Counted from the stretch's first letter, positions 38,558 through 48,761 are shown. The stretch: 64,000 nucleotides of DNA from Chaetoceros tenuissimus (GCA_021927905.1 BLLK01000069.1:2728001-2792000), one strand, 5' to 3'. Notes: a model not told the origin generated them from the sequence alone. A program made the numbers and translations.

Positions 38558-38848
38558 CAAAAAAAAAAAGTAAAAAAAACATGTCATGATCAGAAAATGA
38601 ATGGGTTATGAGGTGTGATTTTTTACTTTTTTTTTTTTTTTTGCTGTGTTTGGACAAGGCCTCAATCATGTCAAAAAAACAAGATCAAGATCCATATCTA
38701 GCCATTTAACATAAGCACTACATTGCTATGAAACTTCCAACGGCCTTTCTACTGGATAGAACACAAAAACCCATACAACATACAATTCGGAATTGTATTG
38801 TATTGTGTATATATTTTTGTAGGTATTAAGCACATTACATTTGTAGAA

Positions 38849-41800
38849 ATGTCTGGACATGAAGTGCTAAAAAAGCAGTCATCCAGCAATGTCGGCTCTT
38901 CAGGAGCTAACGCTTCTCGAGCTCTTCGCCGATTGATAGAAGAAGATCCACTTCTTGAAAAGTTCCAATTAACGACATTGAACCCCAATCAAGATGGAAG
39001 TAATAAAAAAGATGCCAAAGTTGTGAACAAGGGAACAGAGCCAGTGTTTGCATATGCTGCAGCACTCGTCAATGCTGACTCGTCTATAGACATGGATATG
39101 GATTCACAACAAGATTTCTTTGATCCTACATCTGGTGGTAACATTCAACAAAAAGCTAAAGATGCATTGGCAGAAGTAGAACGAAAGCTACTGCTGGTGG
39201 GAAGCTTGAGTGAGAGAATAAGTAGAGAAAAGCCTGAGCATGTCGCGGCTCCCCTCTTAAAATTACATGGCTTTACACCTTTTCCAGAGGAGCAGGAGCA
39301 AATTCTAGATCGTGATGTTTATGATGGTAGTGCACATTCTTCAGAAACATCAAGATCTGCTGTACCTGGGTTGACATCGACTTTGGAACGTTGTGATAGA
39401 CTTGCACGTCAGTCTCAAGTTTTAGATTCTGTAGCAAATAGAGTTGAATCTACTTTGGAACGTGGGCTGGCTCGAATGAATGGTGCAACTGAAAAGTTGG
39501 ACCGTGTATTGAAAACTTCTCAAGTATTGAAAATGGTGATGAGATTGCAATTTGAAGCGAAAAAAGTGTTGGGAAGCGGTTTGGATTTTGATGCATTGCT
39601 TTCTAATGATGATGAAGCGAATATCTATCATAGTGCGCATGTAGACCTGAGAGACTTGACAAGAGCTGCAGCTAGTGTAGCCATCATTGAAGAATTACTA
39701 AATCATGAAGATTTGAAAGATCAAGGAATTGATACTGTTGAACAGATGAGACCCGAAGCAGAGCGTGTAGCAAAAGCTGTCAAAAAAGCTGCTGCTGGCT
39801 TACTAGCTGATCAACATGGAGGAACTAGTGGTGCGTCAAAGTTACCATCTGCGACGAAGCTAGGTGCAACTCTCCAAGTCTATTTTCATCTTGGTGAATT
39901 ACCATTTGCAGCATGGAGTGCAGTATCTCTAGGACTTGATCGTGCTGAAAAGGCAAGCGGAAAGTTCTTAAATCCATCTGCAATGAAGAGGTTAATGGAA
40001 AGTGCCAAAGCTGATGCAAAGGCTTCGGTGGACAAAGAACTTGGTACTTCTAATGTCGATAGAAGACGAAGAGAATCAGCCTATAATAGAGCTTTAAAGA
40101 TGAAACTTAGAGACAAGAAAGCAGAAGCAGCTGTCACGTGGGCTTCTGGTGTTGCTGAAGCTGCGTTACAAGTTTTTAATCTACATCGTGTGCTACTTCG
40201 AAAATCTGATCCTGTATCTAGACAAAATTTCATGGAAGTTGTGAATGCTGCTCCGATTCCTGATAAGTTTTTAGAGGCACAAGAACTTGCAAATTCCACT
40301 TCAAAGAAAACAGATGGATCGAAAAAACAGCAAGTATCAATATTCTCGCTCTTCTGGAACCAAATGTGCATTAACTTAGGTGCACGCATGCAAAGATTGC
40401 TCAAATATGAAAACGGTGCAATAGCTGCTGATGTTGCAACTTTTTATCCAGCTATTCGATCTGCATCGTTGGAAATGCTAAGTTCAGTTCAGGACTCCAT
40501 GCAAGCAGGCGCATTGTCATACGCTAATAATATGATGGATGATGTGAATGGTGGAGGCTCAGGAATGTCTGGAGGGATTATGGGAGGATCAGTAGCATTG
40601 GATGATCGACTTTTGCTTGGTTTTGCGCCAACCGAAGAATCTAAGGATACATTTGATGTCGGTTTTACTGCTGTGAGTGCAGACCAATGGACCAAAAAGG
40701 ATGCCAGTACATTCGATGTTGGTGTTGATAAAATCACTTCCAGAAAGACTGGACAGGCACAGACTTCCGCTGTTTCAAGTATTCTTTTGTCTCCTGAATG
40801 GCTTGCTCTCCAAGGATCTGGTGATGTTGGATTATATCCTATGCAGAGAGCTTTTCTTCAAAGTCTTCGAGAGAGACTTTCAGCTCCAATTAAGACATTA
40901 TTTCTTGAAAACACCATGGTGGATGAAAATGGAATTGACATGAAGATGCTTCCTACGCTTCCTTCGGACAAAGACCTTGGAAAGATTGAGAAGGTTTTGA
41001 AGAAAGAACTTTCTATTGCAGATCCGAGAGAAGGTGGTGGAGATTTTAGTATGACAACTATGATCAGTGAGTGTATTGTTGAACTTGTTGAAACATTCTG
41101 TTCGATGGCGACAGGTGCAACTAGTGGTGCACCTGAGAGTAAGCTCATTAACGCGAGTAAGGGTACCGCTGCAGAGGAGCTGTTGCATGATATGAAGGTA
41201 GCTTCAGTACTATCATCTCTTACATCCATCCTACGGGGTTTACCAGAGGATACGTTCATTGTACCGTATCGACCAGCTCATTCTTTGCAACACGAGGAAG
41301 CTGCAAATATGTGCGAGATCGCACTGCTTCCGGCTATTCATGAAATCGAAAGTTTGGTTAAGCGTCAATTCGTAGCACCTCTCTGTAATGTTCTTAATAG
41401 AGAATTGAGTTCGCAAATTGCTCTAATGCATAAGGGTATTTATATTGGTGATGAGGCGAGCTCCCAAGGTTCATTTGTGCAAACATATCTCGTACACAAA
41501 TACGAAAATATTGCATCTCAAATTTTGAGCCGCCTACCTGGTGACTATGGAGCAATGGTCGCTAGTACAATCTGCGCATTTTCTATCTATTGCTTTGTTT
41601 CAAATGCTTCTTTGATACGACCACTTGGTGAGGCCGGTAGACTCCGTATTACACAAGATCTTGCTGACTTCGAGTTGATTTTAGAGCAGTTAATTTTCAA
41701 GGGTGGAGGGTCTACTCCTCTTAATCAAATATTTGGTGGTAAACCATATGCTGAACTTCGTGCTGTTCGCCAAATGCTGTTTTGGAATGGACTTGAAGAT

Positions 41801-42148
41801 AAGACATTGTCATCAGAAAAAGTTTCTAAAGCCTTCTTCAGGGAAGTTTGGGTCAAAGATGTCAGACCTTCAACTGCATTTCACTTCTTATTCACTTTCG
41901 CTCCAACATTGCTCTCTTCGCCACACCATTCATGCCGTATGAGCGCTGAAGAATATGTCCGAAATCTTGTCAAACTTGATGGCTCCGTTGAAGATGGAGA
42001 AGGGAAAGCATGGATGACAACCATGAGTTGCTGTGATGCATACGCGCAAAGAGAGTCTATAGATGGCGGAGTAAGTATTGGTGATAGAAGAATCCCTGCG
42101 ATACTTATGATTATTGGTCCAGAACTACTGCGACGACGCAGATACTAA
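38849..42148 (+). CDS. COG5: Conserved oligomeric Golgi complex subunit 5
   Basis: A 1099-residue intronless protein. It starts at the ATG at 38849, since the earlier in-frame ATG adds a non-conserved stretch. The N-terminal LIEEDPLLEKF and long helical bundle (residues about 100-230) fit the COG5 tethering-subunit fold. The C-terminal ASLIRPLGEAGRLRITQDLA and DFELILEQLI followed by LRAVRQMLFW is the strongest COG5 signature. COG5 belongs to lobe B of the COG complex, which tethers vesicles for retrograde transport within the Golgi. The length exceeds the animal protein because of insertions around residues 590-650 (Gly/Ser/Met-rich). The Harbinger right end lies 187 bp upstream. Confidence 0.9.
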   Translation: MSGHEVLKKQSSSNVGSSGANASRALRRLIEEDPLLEKFQLTTLNPNQDGSNKKDAKVVNKGTEPVFAYAAALVNADSSIDMDMDSQQDFFDPTSGGNIQQKAKDALAEVERKLLLVGSLSERISREKPEHVAAPLLKLHGFTPFPEEQEQILDRDVYDGSAHSSETSRSAVPGLTSTLERCDRLARQSQVLDSVANRVESTLERGLARMNGATEKLDRVLKTSQVLKMVMRLQFEAKKVLGSGLDFDALLSNDDEANIYHSAHVDLRDLTRAAASVAIIEELLNHEDLKDQGIDTVEQMRPEAERVAKAVKKAAAGLLADQHGGTSGASKLPSATKLGATLQVYFHLGELPFAAWSAVSLGLDRAEKASGKFLNPSAMKRLMESAKADAKASVDKELGTSNVDRRRRESAYNRALKMKLRDKKAEAAVTWASGVAEAALQVFNLHRVLLRKSDPVSRQNFMEVVNAAPIPDKFLEAQELANSTSKKTDGSKKQQVSIFSLFWNQMCINLGARMQRLLKYENGAIAADVATFYPAIRSASLEMLSSVQDSMQAGALSYANNMMDDVNGGGSGMSGGIMGGSVALDDRLLLGFAPTEESKDTFDVGFTAVSADQWTKKDASTFDVGVDKITSRKTGQAQTSAVSSILLSPEWLALQGSGDVGLYPMQRAFLQSLRERLSAPIKTLFLENTMVDENGIDMKMLPTLPSDKDLGKIEKVLKKELSIADPREGGGDFSMTTMISECIVELVETFCSMATGATSGAPESKLINASKGTAAEELLHDMKVASVLSSLTSILRGLPEDTFIVPYRPAHSLQHEEAANMCEIALLPAIHEIESLVKRQFVAPLCNVLNRELSSQIALMHKGIYIGDEASSQGSFVQTYLVHKYENIASQILSRLPGDYGAMVASTICAFSIYCFVSNASLIRPLGEAGRLRITQDLADFELILEQLIFKGGGSTPLNQIFGGKPYAELRAVRQMLFWNGLEDKTLSSEKVSKAFFREVWVKDVRPSTAFHFLFTFAPTLLSSPHHSCRMSAEEYVRNLVKLDGSVEDGEGKAWMTTMSCCDAYAQRESIDGGVSIGDRRIPAILMIIGPELLRRRRY

Positions 42149-42230
42149 GCTTTGTGCATAGAATTTAATTTAAACACATAATTTACTTTTCGTGGACATG
42201 CTCTGATACTTATGATTACTATTTCCGATC

Positions 42231-44273
42231 TCAAAGTGCATTAATCTTGTCATCAAATGCTAAAGCATTTTCCCAATCCTGAATTGTTGCCGTTTTTATT
42301 TGTTCATTACCATTTGGTCTGCTCCTTGCTTGTAATCTTGTGAGAAGCAACCAACGGTGGAAGTCAGCCTCTTCAACTTCCTTTGAAGAAGATATTCTAC
42401 TTCTTTGTCTTCGTGTAATGAAGTCTTTTTGGGATCTGCTTAGAAGATCTTTTGGTAAGGATATAGACCCATTGCTTCTTGCATTTGAAATGAAGCGTCT
42501 GATACGTTGTACTGATTCCATATCCATAGAGGACATGCTTTCGTCACCTGAGAATGAACTATCCAAAACCATACTCATTGAGCATGGGAGAAGCTTACTT
42601 CCTGAAGTTGCTGAATTATTTCTAGGGGAAAGAACAATAAGACGCACGTCTGCTTCAAAATCAAGTTCCATCATGCCATCGAACTGATATGGAATAAAAT
42701 GAGTACTTGAAAGCTTAGACAGCGCTCTGAGAGTTCTCTCTCCCCTTTGGGTCAAGTTTCCATGCCCAATTCCCATTTGATTGACAATAATACTTGATGA
42801 CTTTGGCAGTTGTAGAATAGATGGTTCAAGCCTATTCATTGAATTCTTCGCTGGTGAAGTAATCATTTGTGTGGTGCTTCCTTCACAATTCAGAGACTCT
42901 AAAGAAAGGTTGACATTCGCAGCAACAGCACAGATCTGTTGTAATACAGCATTGAGTTTACGCTGTAAAATGTTGCAAGATTCAGTATCCTTCAAGACAT
43001 AATTAATTGATGCTGCTCCAAGAGCAGAACCAGAAGGAATGGTCATCACCTTATCCTGACTATCGCGTTCTGCAGAAGACATCATACATAGCAAAAGTAA
43101 TTCTCCTGCAACTTTATTTCCATCAAAAATATTTTCTGCAAAAAATCGAATGGTAAAGTCTCTGTCATCTTCTTGGGTTGCGATGGGTGAGGGAATCTTT
43201 TCAATTGGCATGAGTTCATTCAAATCAATTGATCGATATTTGAGAACATGAAGTCGAGGGAGTTGACTTGGTGGTGGAATTTCAACAACATCCATGAAAT
43301 CGTTGAAGAAATGATCTGTTTGCAAGTCACAATTCATATCAAAGCCACTAGCACATGTTTCAGAGTTTTGGTTTGCAAATGATCCAACAGCCCCTTGTGG
43401 ATCAACACTCAAAATTCCAAAAACTTCCACAATGTCATTCAACTGTAGTCTACGTTGTGTTTGTGATGATGCTCCACTTTGTTCGTCGAAATCAGAATCG
43501 TAATACATTTTAGCAAGAACTGGTAACTGTGATTCTTCGCTGCCCATACAACCTTTTGGCCACCAATCGTTATTTCCTTTGACGTTTGATCCATTTCCGG
43601 TCTTTCCCAAGTTTGCATCATTAGCATCGGTACTATCTTCTCTGAAAGATTTCCTTCCTTCATTGCAATCGTCATCTAAAGCTCTTTTTCTCTGATTCTG
43701 CGATGTTGCATCTATGTCATTAATAACATTTTCCTCTTGATTCATGGAAAATGTGTCATTTTTATCATTGTTATTAGCAAAGGCAGTTTTCATATTATCC
43801 AACAATGCCTTGCTAGCATTCGGGATTGGTACAAGTAAAAGAGGCTGCCTCTCTTCCAAAAGGTGATTCAAGTGAAGTTCTTCGTGATCATCGCCATAGG
43901 CGCCTGGTTGATAAAAGTATTCTTTATATTTCGTATGTACACCACGGACCTTTGATACATAATATTCAGGATCGAGCATATCTTGCACCATTCCGATGTA
44001 CCTTACAAGCCCTGGATTAGAATCGCAGGTCTTGATATAATTACGGTCTACCAATGGAATCCTAGTTGCACTTGAATCAATGCTGGATGTATCCTCAGGG
44101 CGAACAAGGTTTTTAAGATTGGAAGCTTCAATTGCTTTGTCTAGACTGGTCAAGTCTGACGATGTTACTGCTTCTTTGCCATCAAGAATTTTGCTTACAA
44201 CAGATCCAATGACTTCTTTCTCTGTGGAAGGCACTTTGTCTTGAGGAGATGGTGGGATTACTACTGCTGGCAT
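42231..44273 (-). CDS. MCMBP: MCM-binding protein (MCMBP/ETG1)
   Basis: A 680-residue protein that binds the MCM2-7 helicase, helps unload it and supports replication and sister-chromatid cohesion. Family landmarks are LVRYIGMVQDMLDPEYYVSK (about 90-110), LNDIVEVFGILSVDP (about 280), LPRLHVL (about 340), GELLLLCMMSS (about 390) and the C-terminal FIPYQFDGMMELDFEADVRLI. An Asn/Asp-rich low-complexity linker (about 165-240) is extra. It converges with COG5 with 82 bp between stops. Nuclear location is expected. Confidence 0.9.
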   Translation of the reverse strand: MPAVVIPPSPQDKVPSTEKEVIGSVVSKILDGKEAVTSSDLTSLDKAIEASNLKNLVRPEDTSSIDSSATRIPLVDRNYIKTCDSNPGLVRYIGMVQDMLDPEYYVSKVRGVHTKYKEYFYQPGAYGDDHEELHLNHLLEERQPLLLVPIPNASKALLDNMKTAFANNNDKNDTFSMNQEENVINDIDATSQNQRKRALDDDCNEGRKSFREDSTDANDANLGKTGNGSNVKGNNDWWPKGCMGSEESQLPVLAKMYYDSDFDEQSGASSQTQRRLQLNDIVEVFGILSVDPQGAVGSFANQNSETCASGFDMNCDLQTDHFFNDFMDVVEIPPPSQLPRLHVLKYRSIDLNELMPIEKIPSPIATQEDDRDFTIRFFAENIFDGNKVAGELLLLCMMSSAERDSQDKVMTIPSGSALGAASINYVLKDTESCNILQRKLNAVLQQICAVAANVNLSLESLNCEGSTTQMITSPAKNSMNRLEPSILQLPKSSSIIVNQMGIGHGNLTQRGERTLRALSKLSSTHFIPYQFDGMMELDFEADVRLIVLSPRNNSATSGSKLLPCSMSMVLDSSFSGDESMSSMDMESVQRIRRFISNARSNGSISLPKDLLSRSQKDFITRRQRSRISSSKEVEEADFHRWLLLTRLQARSRPNGNEQIKTATIQDWENALAFDDKINAL

Positions 44274-44596
44274 ATTGTTTCAATTTTATATGAAGTAAGT
44301 GTTCAATAGGTTTGCATGAAAGGCTTGCTTGTTGGAAATTTGTTGTTCATTGCGCGGTTCAATTTTTTTATTGATGTTTGCAAGACTAAAAAAGTCAAAA
44401 CCCTCATTTTTGGTGAGTGAATAAGAAGCACAAGAAACACTTCCTCGAAGTTGTACTTTATGATGACAAGAGGATCATCCTCATGAAGAATCATCATAGT
44501 ATACTATAAAAAGAAACTGTGGTATCTAGTATACGAGTTCTACTTCTAATAATAGAAAACAGATTAGGCTAGAGTCGAGTCTGTTGTGATTTTTGA
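44274..44596. other. Divergent spacer, nothing recognised
   Basis: This is a 323-bp head-to-head spacer between MCMBP and the DUF1475-like gene. It is AT-rich with no clear element. Confidence 0.45.
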
Positions 44597-45001
44597 ATGT
44601 ATCAAAGTCGAAGAAATAACAAAGGAAATCAAAAAAATCGTGTTCAGATGTCTACTGAGAATTTGCAATTAGGGTTCTATGCAGTGCTATTCATAGTCAC
44701 TTTGTCAGGGCTTGTATCCACATGTAACAAATATCCTTTATTTCCTTTCAATATGGAGTCATTGGATTGGTCGAATGCCTGGCTCATGACTACAATTTTG
44801 GATTACTATGGAGCATGTTTATGTTTCTGTGGCGTTGTGCTGTCATCAGAACCTAGTTTCAAAGTTGGGATTGCATGGACAGTTGGCTTTTGTTTACTAG
44901 GTAGTCCAGTCTGTTGTATTTGGGTATTACTTTGGCTTTATAGAGGTGGAGGATCTCTTCGTTTGGAGCGAAGATTGGACACTAGACAAATTCTATCTTG
45001 A
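44597..45001 (+). CDS. Small membrane protein, DUF1475-like
   Basis: A 134-residue protein with three predicted membrane helices (LGFYAVLFIVTLSGLVSTC, TILDYYGACLCFCGVVLSSE, GIAWTVGFCLLGSPVCCIWV). The middle motif WLMTTILDYYGACL and the GS-x-CC-x-WVLLWL segment resemble plant DUF1475 proteins, which have the pattern W-ATL-DFY ... CLGS-TC-YI. The ATG at 44597 is used; another at 44648 is possible. DUF1475 function is unknown. A basic C-terminus would face the cytosol by the positive-inside rule. Confidence 0.65.
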   Translation: MYQSRRNNKGNQKNRVQMSTENLQLGFYAVLFIVTLSGLVSTCNKYPLFPFNMESLDWSNAWLMTTILDYYGACLCFCGVVLSSEPSFKVGIAWTVGFCLLGSPVCCIWVLLWLYRGGGSLRLERRLDTRQILS

Positions 45002-45263
45002 ATTGATACTCGTAAATTTTAATTCCAACAGTGATTTCAAGTATATCATAAATCTTTCATGATATTTCTAGTTCGGAATGAAACATAGTACACATATACC
45101 ACCATCCAAATAAAAGAACAGGTACATTTTATTCTGTGAAACACGCGACAGAGATATATGACCAAGTTCCGAAGATAGTTTCCTTTCTACAACTTTGAAT
45201 GATGTACATAAATTTGTAATAGCAAAACTAATGTACAGGTTTATTTTCTTTATTTAATTACAC

Positions 45264-46044
45264 TTAAGCAAAGTGGAAAGAAACGGTCTTGTTGGTCAAC
45301 TTGTTGTAAACACTAGCGTAAGTTGCGGTTCTTCCCTCTACGTTAGCCTGGTCCTTAGCGGAAAGGTATACCTTAAGGGTCTTGGATCCATCAACCTTGC
45401 ATCTGGTTCTCTTTCCCTCGATCTCAGTTGGGTATACGATGTCCTCAAGGATAGCGTCCTGTACAGCAGTCAAGGTACGGGAACGTGGGCGAAGTCCACT
45501 GGTCTTTTGGGAACGAGCGTAGGACTTTCCGAGGATGGTGCGCTGAGCGATGATGATAACATGAGCACCAGAGAACTTCTTCTCAAGCTCACGTACAAGA
45601 CGCTGCTGGATAGCACGGAAGGAAGCGTTCAACTTGAATGGAACGTAGATGACAATAGCCTTGGATCCAGCTCCACACTCAACCTCCTTAGCAGCGGTGA
45701 TGTAAAGGTCCTTAAGTGGTGCCTTCAACTCAGCAGAGGAAGTCTCAAGACGGAGAAGTTCCTCAGCAACGGAGAGCTCGAACTCATCTGGGGTAGCCTA
45801 TATTAAAAACAAAATTCACAATGTGAACAGAGATGATCGTTTAGTAAGTTGACTGGAAAGGCCAAGTCATTGTCATCCCAACCCACATGTGATTTGCTTC
45901 GAACGTGTAGCTTTCTCATACTACCATTTTTCACTCATCAACATGCTTCGTGGTTGTTGTTTTGGTAAGACATCATTGTAGGATGATTCTTATGTTGTAG
46001 TTTTATACACTTACACCTTCAGCTTTGCGGATCTTGGAAGCCAT
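45264..46044 (-). CDS. RPS7: 40S ribosomal protein S7 (eS7), two exons
   Basis: Exon 1 (46044-46015) encodes MASKIRKAEG; exon 2 (45797-45264) continues ATPDEFELSVAEELLRLE, for 187 residues. The 217-nt intron is GT-AG and in phase. Landmarks are AIVIYVPFKLNASFRAIQQRL, LEKKFSGAHVIIIAQRTIL, RSRTLTAVQDAILEDIVYP and the C-terminal KLTNKTVSFHF. eS7 sits in the small-subunit body and is needed for 18S rRNA maturation. Codon use is biased as in RPL21. I checked the intron for a snoRNA and found box-C-like strings without a matching box D. Confidence 0.97.
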
Positions 46045-46455
46045 CTTGATATATTTGGTAACAAATCAAAGAAATTGTGTGTTGTTTTTGGTTTTGATGT
46101 GCTTGTTGTTGGTGGAAACTCTTGATTTTTGCGGCTGTGAGGAGGGGTGAAAAAAGAAAGGTGGGGGCTGATACAGTCCAGTAAGAGGTAAACAATTTCA
46201 TTTTGAGAAGTCACAAAACTGGTTAGGAGCTGATGATGAGTGACGCTTCGCACTTCTGCTTCAAAGATCTTGCCACAAGCCCCACTACCATCCGATCCAT
46301 CATCAAGCTCGCTTGATCGAAGATTGCAATCAATAATCAATAGCGAACCTAAATAAATCTACAGTATCTATTGAACATTTCAAACAAATTGATTGAAATA
46401 ATTCAGATCGGAAACAGATAATAACAGAGATATTTCCTTCAACAGAATCTAAAAA
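46045..46455. other. Divergent promoter region, nothing specific
   Basis: About 410 bp lies between RPS7 and the two-module plastid protein, with chance frames only. Confidence 0.45.
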
Positions 46456-47472
46456 ATGAAAATAGCACAAATCTCAGCTCTCTTGCTCTGTAGCATCACT
46501 TCTTCAGCTGCATTTGCACCTTCAACTAATTCCAATTCAAAGTTCACCGCTTTGAGTGCTGTACCTACACCTGAAGAATCCGCAGCGCAACTTACAGCAT
46601 ATATGGCAAAAGCTCATGAGGACAAAATCAAATTGCTCAAGGAATTAGAAGAAAAAAAGAATGCAGAAATCAAAGAACTTAAAGCAAAGGTAGAATCAGC
46701 CTCTTCTTCTGCTGTAGTAGCACCTGCTGCTGCATCGGGTGATGCAGCTGAATTGTCCAAGAAGTTGGCGGCATATCAGAAGTTTATGGCAAATTATATT
46801 GTAAAGGCACAAGAAGACAAAGCAAGAGCAGTAAGAGAGGCAGAAATTGCTATTGCAAAGAAATATCAAGAAAAATTAAATGCTTTCATGCTTGGACCTG
46901 CTGAAGGAAGTGCACCAGCTGCAGCGAAGGAAGAACCTAAATTGTTTAAAGAAAGAAATGCAAAAATTGCAGCTGCAGCTGCTGCAGGAAAATCCAGATG
47001 GGGAGATGCTGAAGTTCAAAAGGCTGGAGCTAAGCCACCATCGGCAAATGTTATGACTTCAGCTTCTACTGGTACTGATTCTACTGGACCAACAGCTGAT
47101 GCTGCAGAAAAGGTAGTAGCAGCTGATCATGGTATGCGTGCAGATGGTGGTGTATCTGGACCATCTCTTGCTGAGAGAGTAATGAATGGAGCATCTGCAC
47201 CTGTAGCAGTTTCCACTAGCAACGCATTATTTGACAAGAGAAACGCTAGAATTGCAGCTGCAGAAAAGGCTGGAAAGCAGACACGCTGGGGAGGTCTTGA
47301 GGCATCAAAGGCAATTGAGTTCACAAATGCTCTCCCTGCAGCAGGTGCTACCGCACCAGTTGTAGTAACTCCAGAGATTGAAGCTGCAGATCATGGACTT
47401 CGTGCTGATGGCGGTGTTAGTGGACCATCACTTGCTGAAAGAGTTAACCTTGGAGCAAAGATTTTGCAATAA
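46456..47472 (+). CDS. Plastid-targeted protein with two duplicated modules, function unknown
   Basis: A 338-residue protein starting with a textbook diatom plastid signal: signal peptide ending SSAAFAPS. A coiled coil (residues about 45-80: AHEDKIKLLKELEEKKNAEI) follows, with a second helix (about 100-150). The C-terminal half has two modules. Each has FKERNAKIAAAAAAGKSRWG or FDKRNARIAAAEKAGKQTRW, then AADHGMRADGGVSGPSLAER or AADHGLRADGGVSGPSLAER. Ala-rich disordered linkers join them. It is not a recognised enzyme. Repeated arginine/tryptophan stickers in an intrinsically disordered plastid protein recall pyrenoid linker proteins in general design, but there is no sequence proof. Confidence 0.75.
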   Translation: MKIAQISALLLCSITSSAAFAPSTNSNSKFTALSAVPTPEESAAQLTAYMAKAHEDKIKLLKELEEKKNAEIKELKAKVESASSSAVVAPAAASGDAAELSKKLAAYQKFMANYIVKAQEDKARAVREAEIAIAKKYQEKLNAFMLGPAEGSAPAAAKEEPKLFKERNAKIAAAAAAGKSRWGDAEVQKAGAKPPSANVMTSASTGTDSTGPTADAAEKVVAADHGMRADGGVSGPSLAERVMNGASAPVAVSTSNALFDKRNARIAAAEKAGKQTRWGGLEASKAIEFTNALPAAGATAPVVVTPEIEAADHGLRADGGVSGPSLAERVNLGAKILQ

Positions 47473-47720
47473 ATAGTGTGAAGATTTTTTCATCCGCAAG
47501 AGATTCAATCTTAATGTTTTGTTGATGGAAAAGTTAATATAGATCAAATGAATAGAAATCAATTTTATGAAAAGAAGACATATGTAAGAAGTGTAGTGAA
47601 ATACAGAAATAAATGTGTTTATTTACAATGTTAGCATCTTTGCACAAGGAATGGGTTTTGCCCCACCAGGAAAAATCCATGCAAACATTAACATGTTTGC
47701 AAATGGTAGCCAGACGCTGG

Positions 47721-48761
47721 CTACTTCACACTAGTACCGTTTCCGTTGACAACTACAGCTTTCTTTTTCTCCAGCAACTCTTCTTCGAGTTTTGCTACTT
47801 CCCCCATATCAACGGGAGGCGATTTAAACAAGTCATACTCATTCTCAACAATCTCTTGAATGTGATCTGGTAAATCTTCAAATTTATTCAACCTATGGCC
47901 TAAGAAATGCATCACAGCATTTCCGTCTTCAATGAAAGGTGGATTGCTACCTTGACGACTCCAAGACAAAGATGGAGGCCTGTTTACATCATGCGTCAGA
48001 TCCAAAGTGTAATCATAAATCTCCCAAGCTTGATATGTTTTGCCATTTCCAATTGGGATGTCAATGAATAATGGACATTGATAGTGTAAAACATCTTTGC
48101 CAGCATATCTTGGAGTAACAGGCATGCAAGGCACAGATCTTGGTCCTTTCAGCACCGATGGCAGAATCGTGGACATGGTAGGATCTGCACCTATTCCTCG
48201 TTTCAAGTCAAAAACTTGCCAATCATATTTGATTGGATGTACTTCTTTTCCATTATATTCCGTAATCAGTTCATTTGTAACTGGATCGCGAAACCAAAAT
48301 ATTTTCCTACTGAATTGACGAATATGACCATCGCCAACATACACGCCCTTTGATACATCAAACCCATCAATGTTTGCAATAATTTTACCTGAGGGTGATT
48401 CATAAAGTTGTCCTTCTCCAAACCAAAATACCATATCGCTTGATCCTGGAGCTGGACAGTCAGGACCAGCAGAAGAACCCGACGAACTCTGTACCTGCTT
48501 ACCAATTTCTCCATTGTCACTGTCGAGTATTTTCATTTTCTCGTATTTGGATGATCCCTCTATAGATTGATTGAGATCAATGCCAGTTCTCATGGTTACA
48601 AAAGCATCAAATGTATCGTGTCCATGTATTGTCCGTGTTGATTCAGGTTTTTTCCCATTCGGCATTGAAAATGCATCGACATTTATAGGAAATGAACATA
48701 AACTGGAGAGAAGAAAGGTACATGCAAGCCTTGCAGATCGTTTCTTTGACGAGTAAACCAT
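47721..48761 (-). CDS. Plastid-targeted DUF1838-like protein
   Basis: A 346-residue protein with a signal peptide ending VDAF, the plastid junction. The mature part contains DTFDAFVTMRTGID, FWFGEGQLYE, YVGDGHIRQFSRKIFWFRDP, TYQAWEIYDYTLD, PSLSWSRQGSNPPFI and MHFLGHRLN. The pattern of tryptophan/histidine-rich strands and the late WSRQGSNPPF followed by MHFLGHR resemble DUF1838, a beta-barrel-like family of unknown function. The acidic tail (KLEEELLEKKK) is extra. It converges with the two-module plastid protein, 248 bp away. Confidence 0.6.
   Translation of the reverse strand: MVYSSKKRSARLACTFLLSSLCSFPINVDAFSMPNGKKPESTRTIHGHDTFDAFVTMRTGIDLNQSIEGSSKYEKMKILDSDNGEIGKQVQSSSGSSAGPDCPAPGSSDMVFWFGEGQLYESPSGKIIANIDGFDVSKGVYVGDGHIRQFSRKIFWFRDPVTNELITEYNGKEVHPIKYDWQVFDLKRGIGADPTMSTILPSVLKGPRSVPCMPVTPRYAGKDVLHYQCPLFIDIPIGNGKTYQAWEIYDYTLDLTHDVNRPPSLSWSRQGSNPPFIEDGNAVMHFLGHRLNKFEDLPDHIQEIVENEYDLFKSPPVDMGEVAKLEEELLEKKKAVVVNGNGTSVK

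Larger units (their letters stand above)
35172..38661. mobile_element. Complete PIF/Harbinger DNA transposon (3490 bp)
   Basis: The ends are exact inverted repeats, GGCCTTGTCCAAACACA (35172-35188) and TGTGTTTGGACAAGGCC (38645-38661), each followed inward by long A or T tracts. The 3-bp target duplication TCA flanks both sides (35169-35171 and 38662-38664), as expected for Harbinger. Two divergent genes fill it: a transposase and a partner protein, sharing a promoter region at 36771-37073. A second partial copy of the terminal motif (CCTGTCCAAACAA) is near 35260. Both frames are intact, so it may be autonomous. Confidence 0.93.

Noticed and set aside
45273-45806. A 177-codon + strand frame.
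   Set aside because: It is the antisense of RPS7; the shadow frame arises from the strong codon bias of a ribosomal protein gene.
45798-46014. A snoRNA in the RPS7 intron (TGATGA strings on the minus strand).
   Set aside because: There is no box D downstream and no terminal stem.
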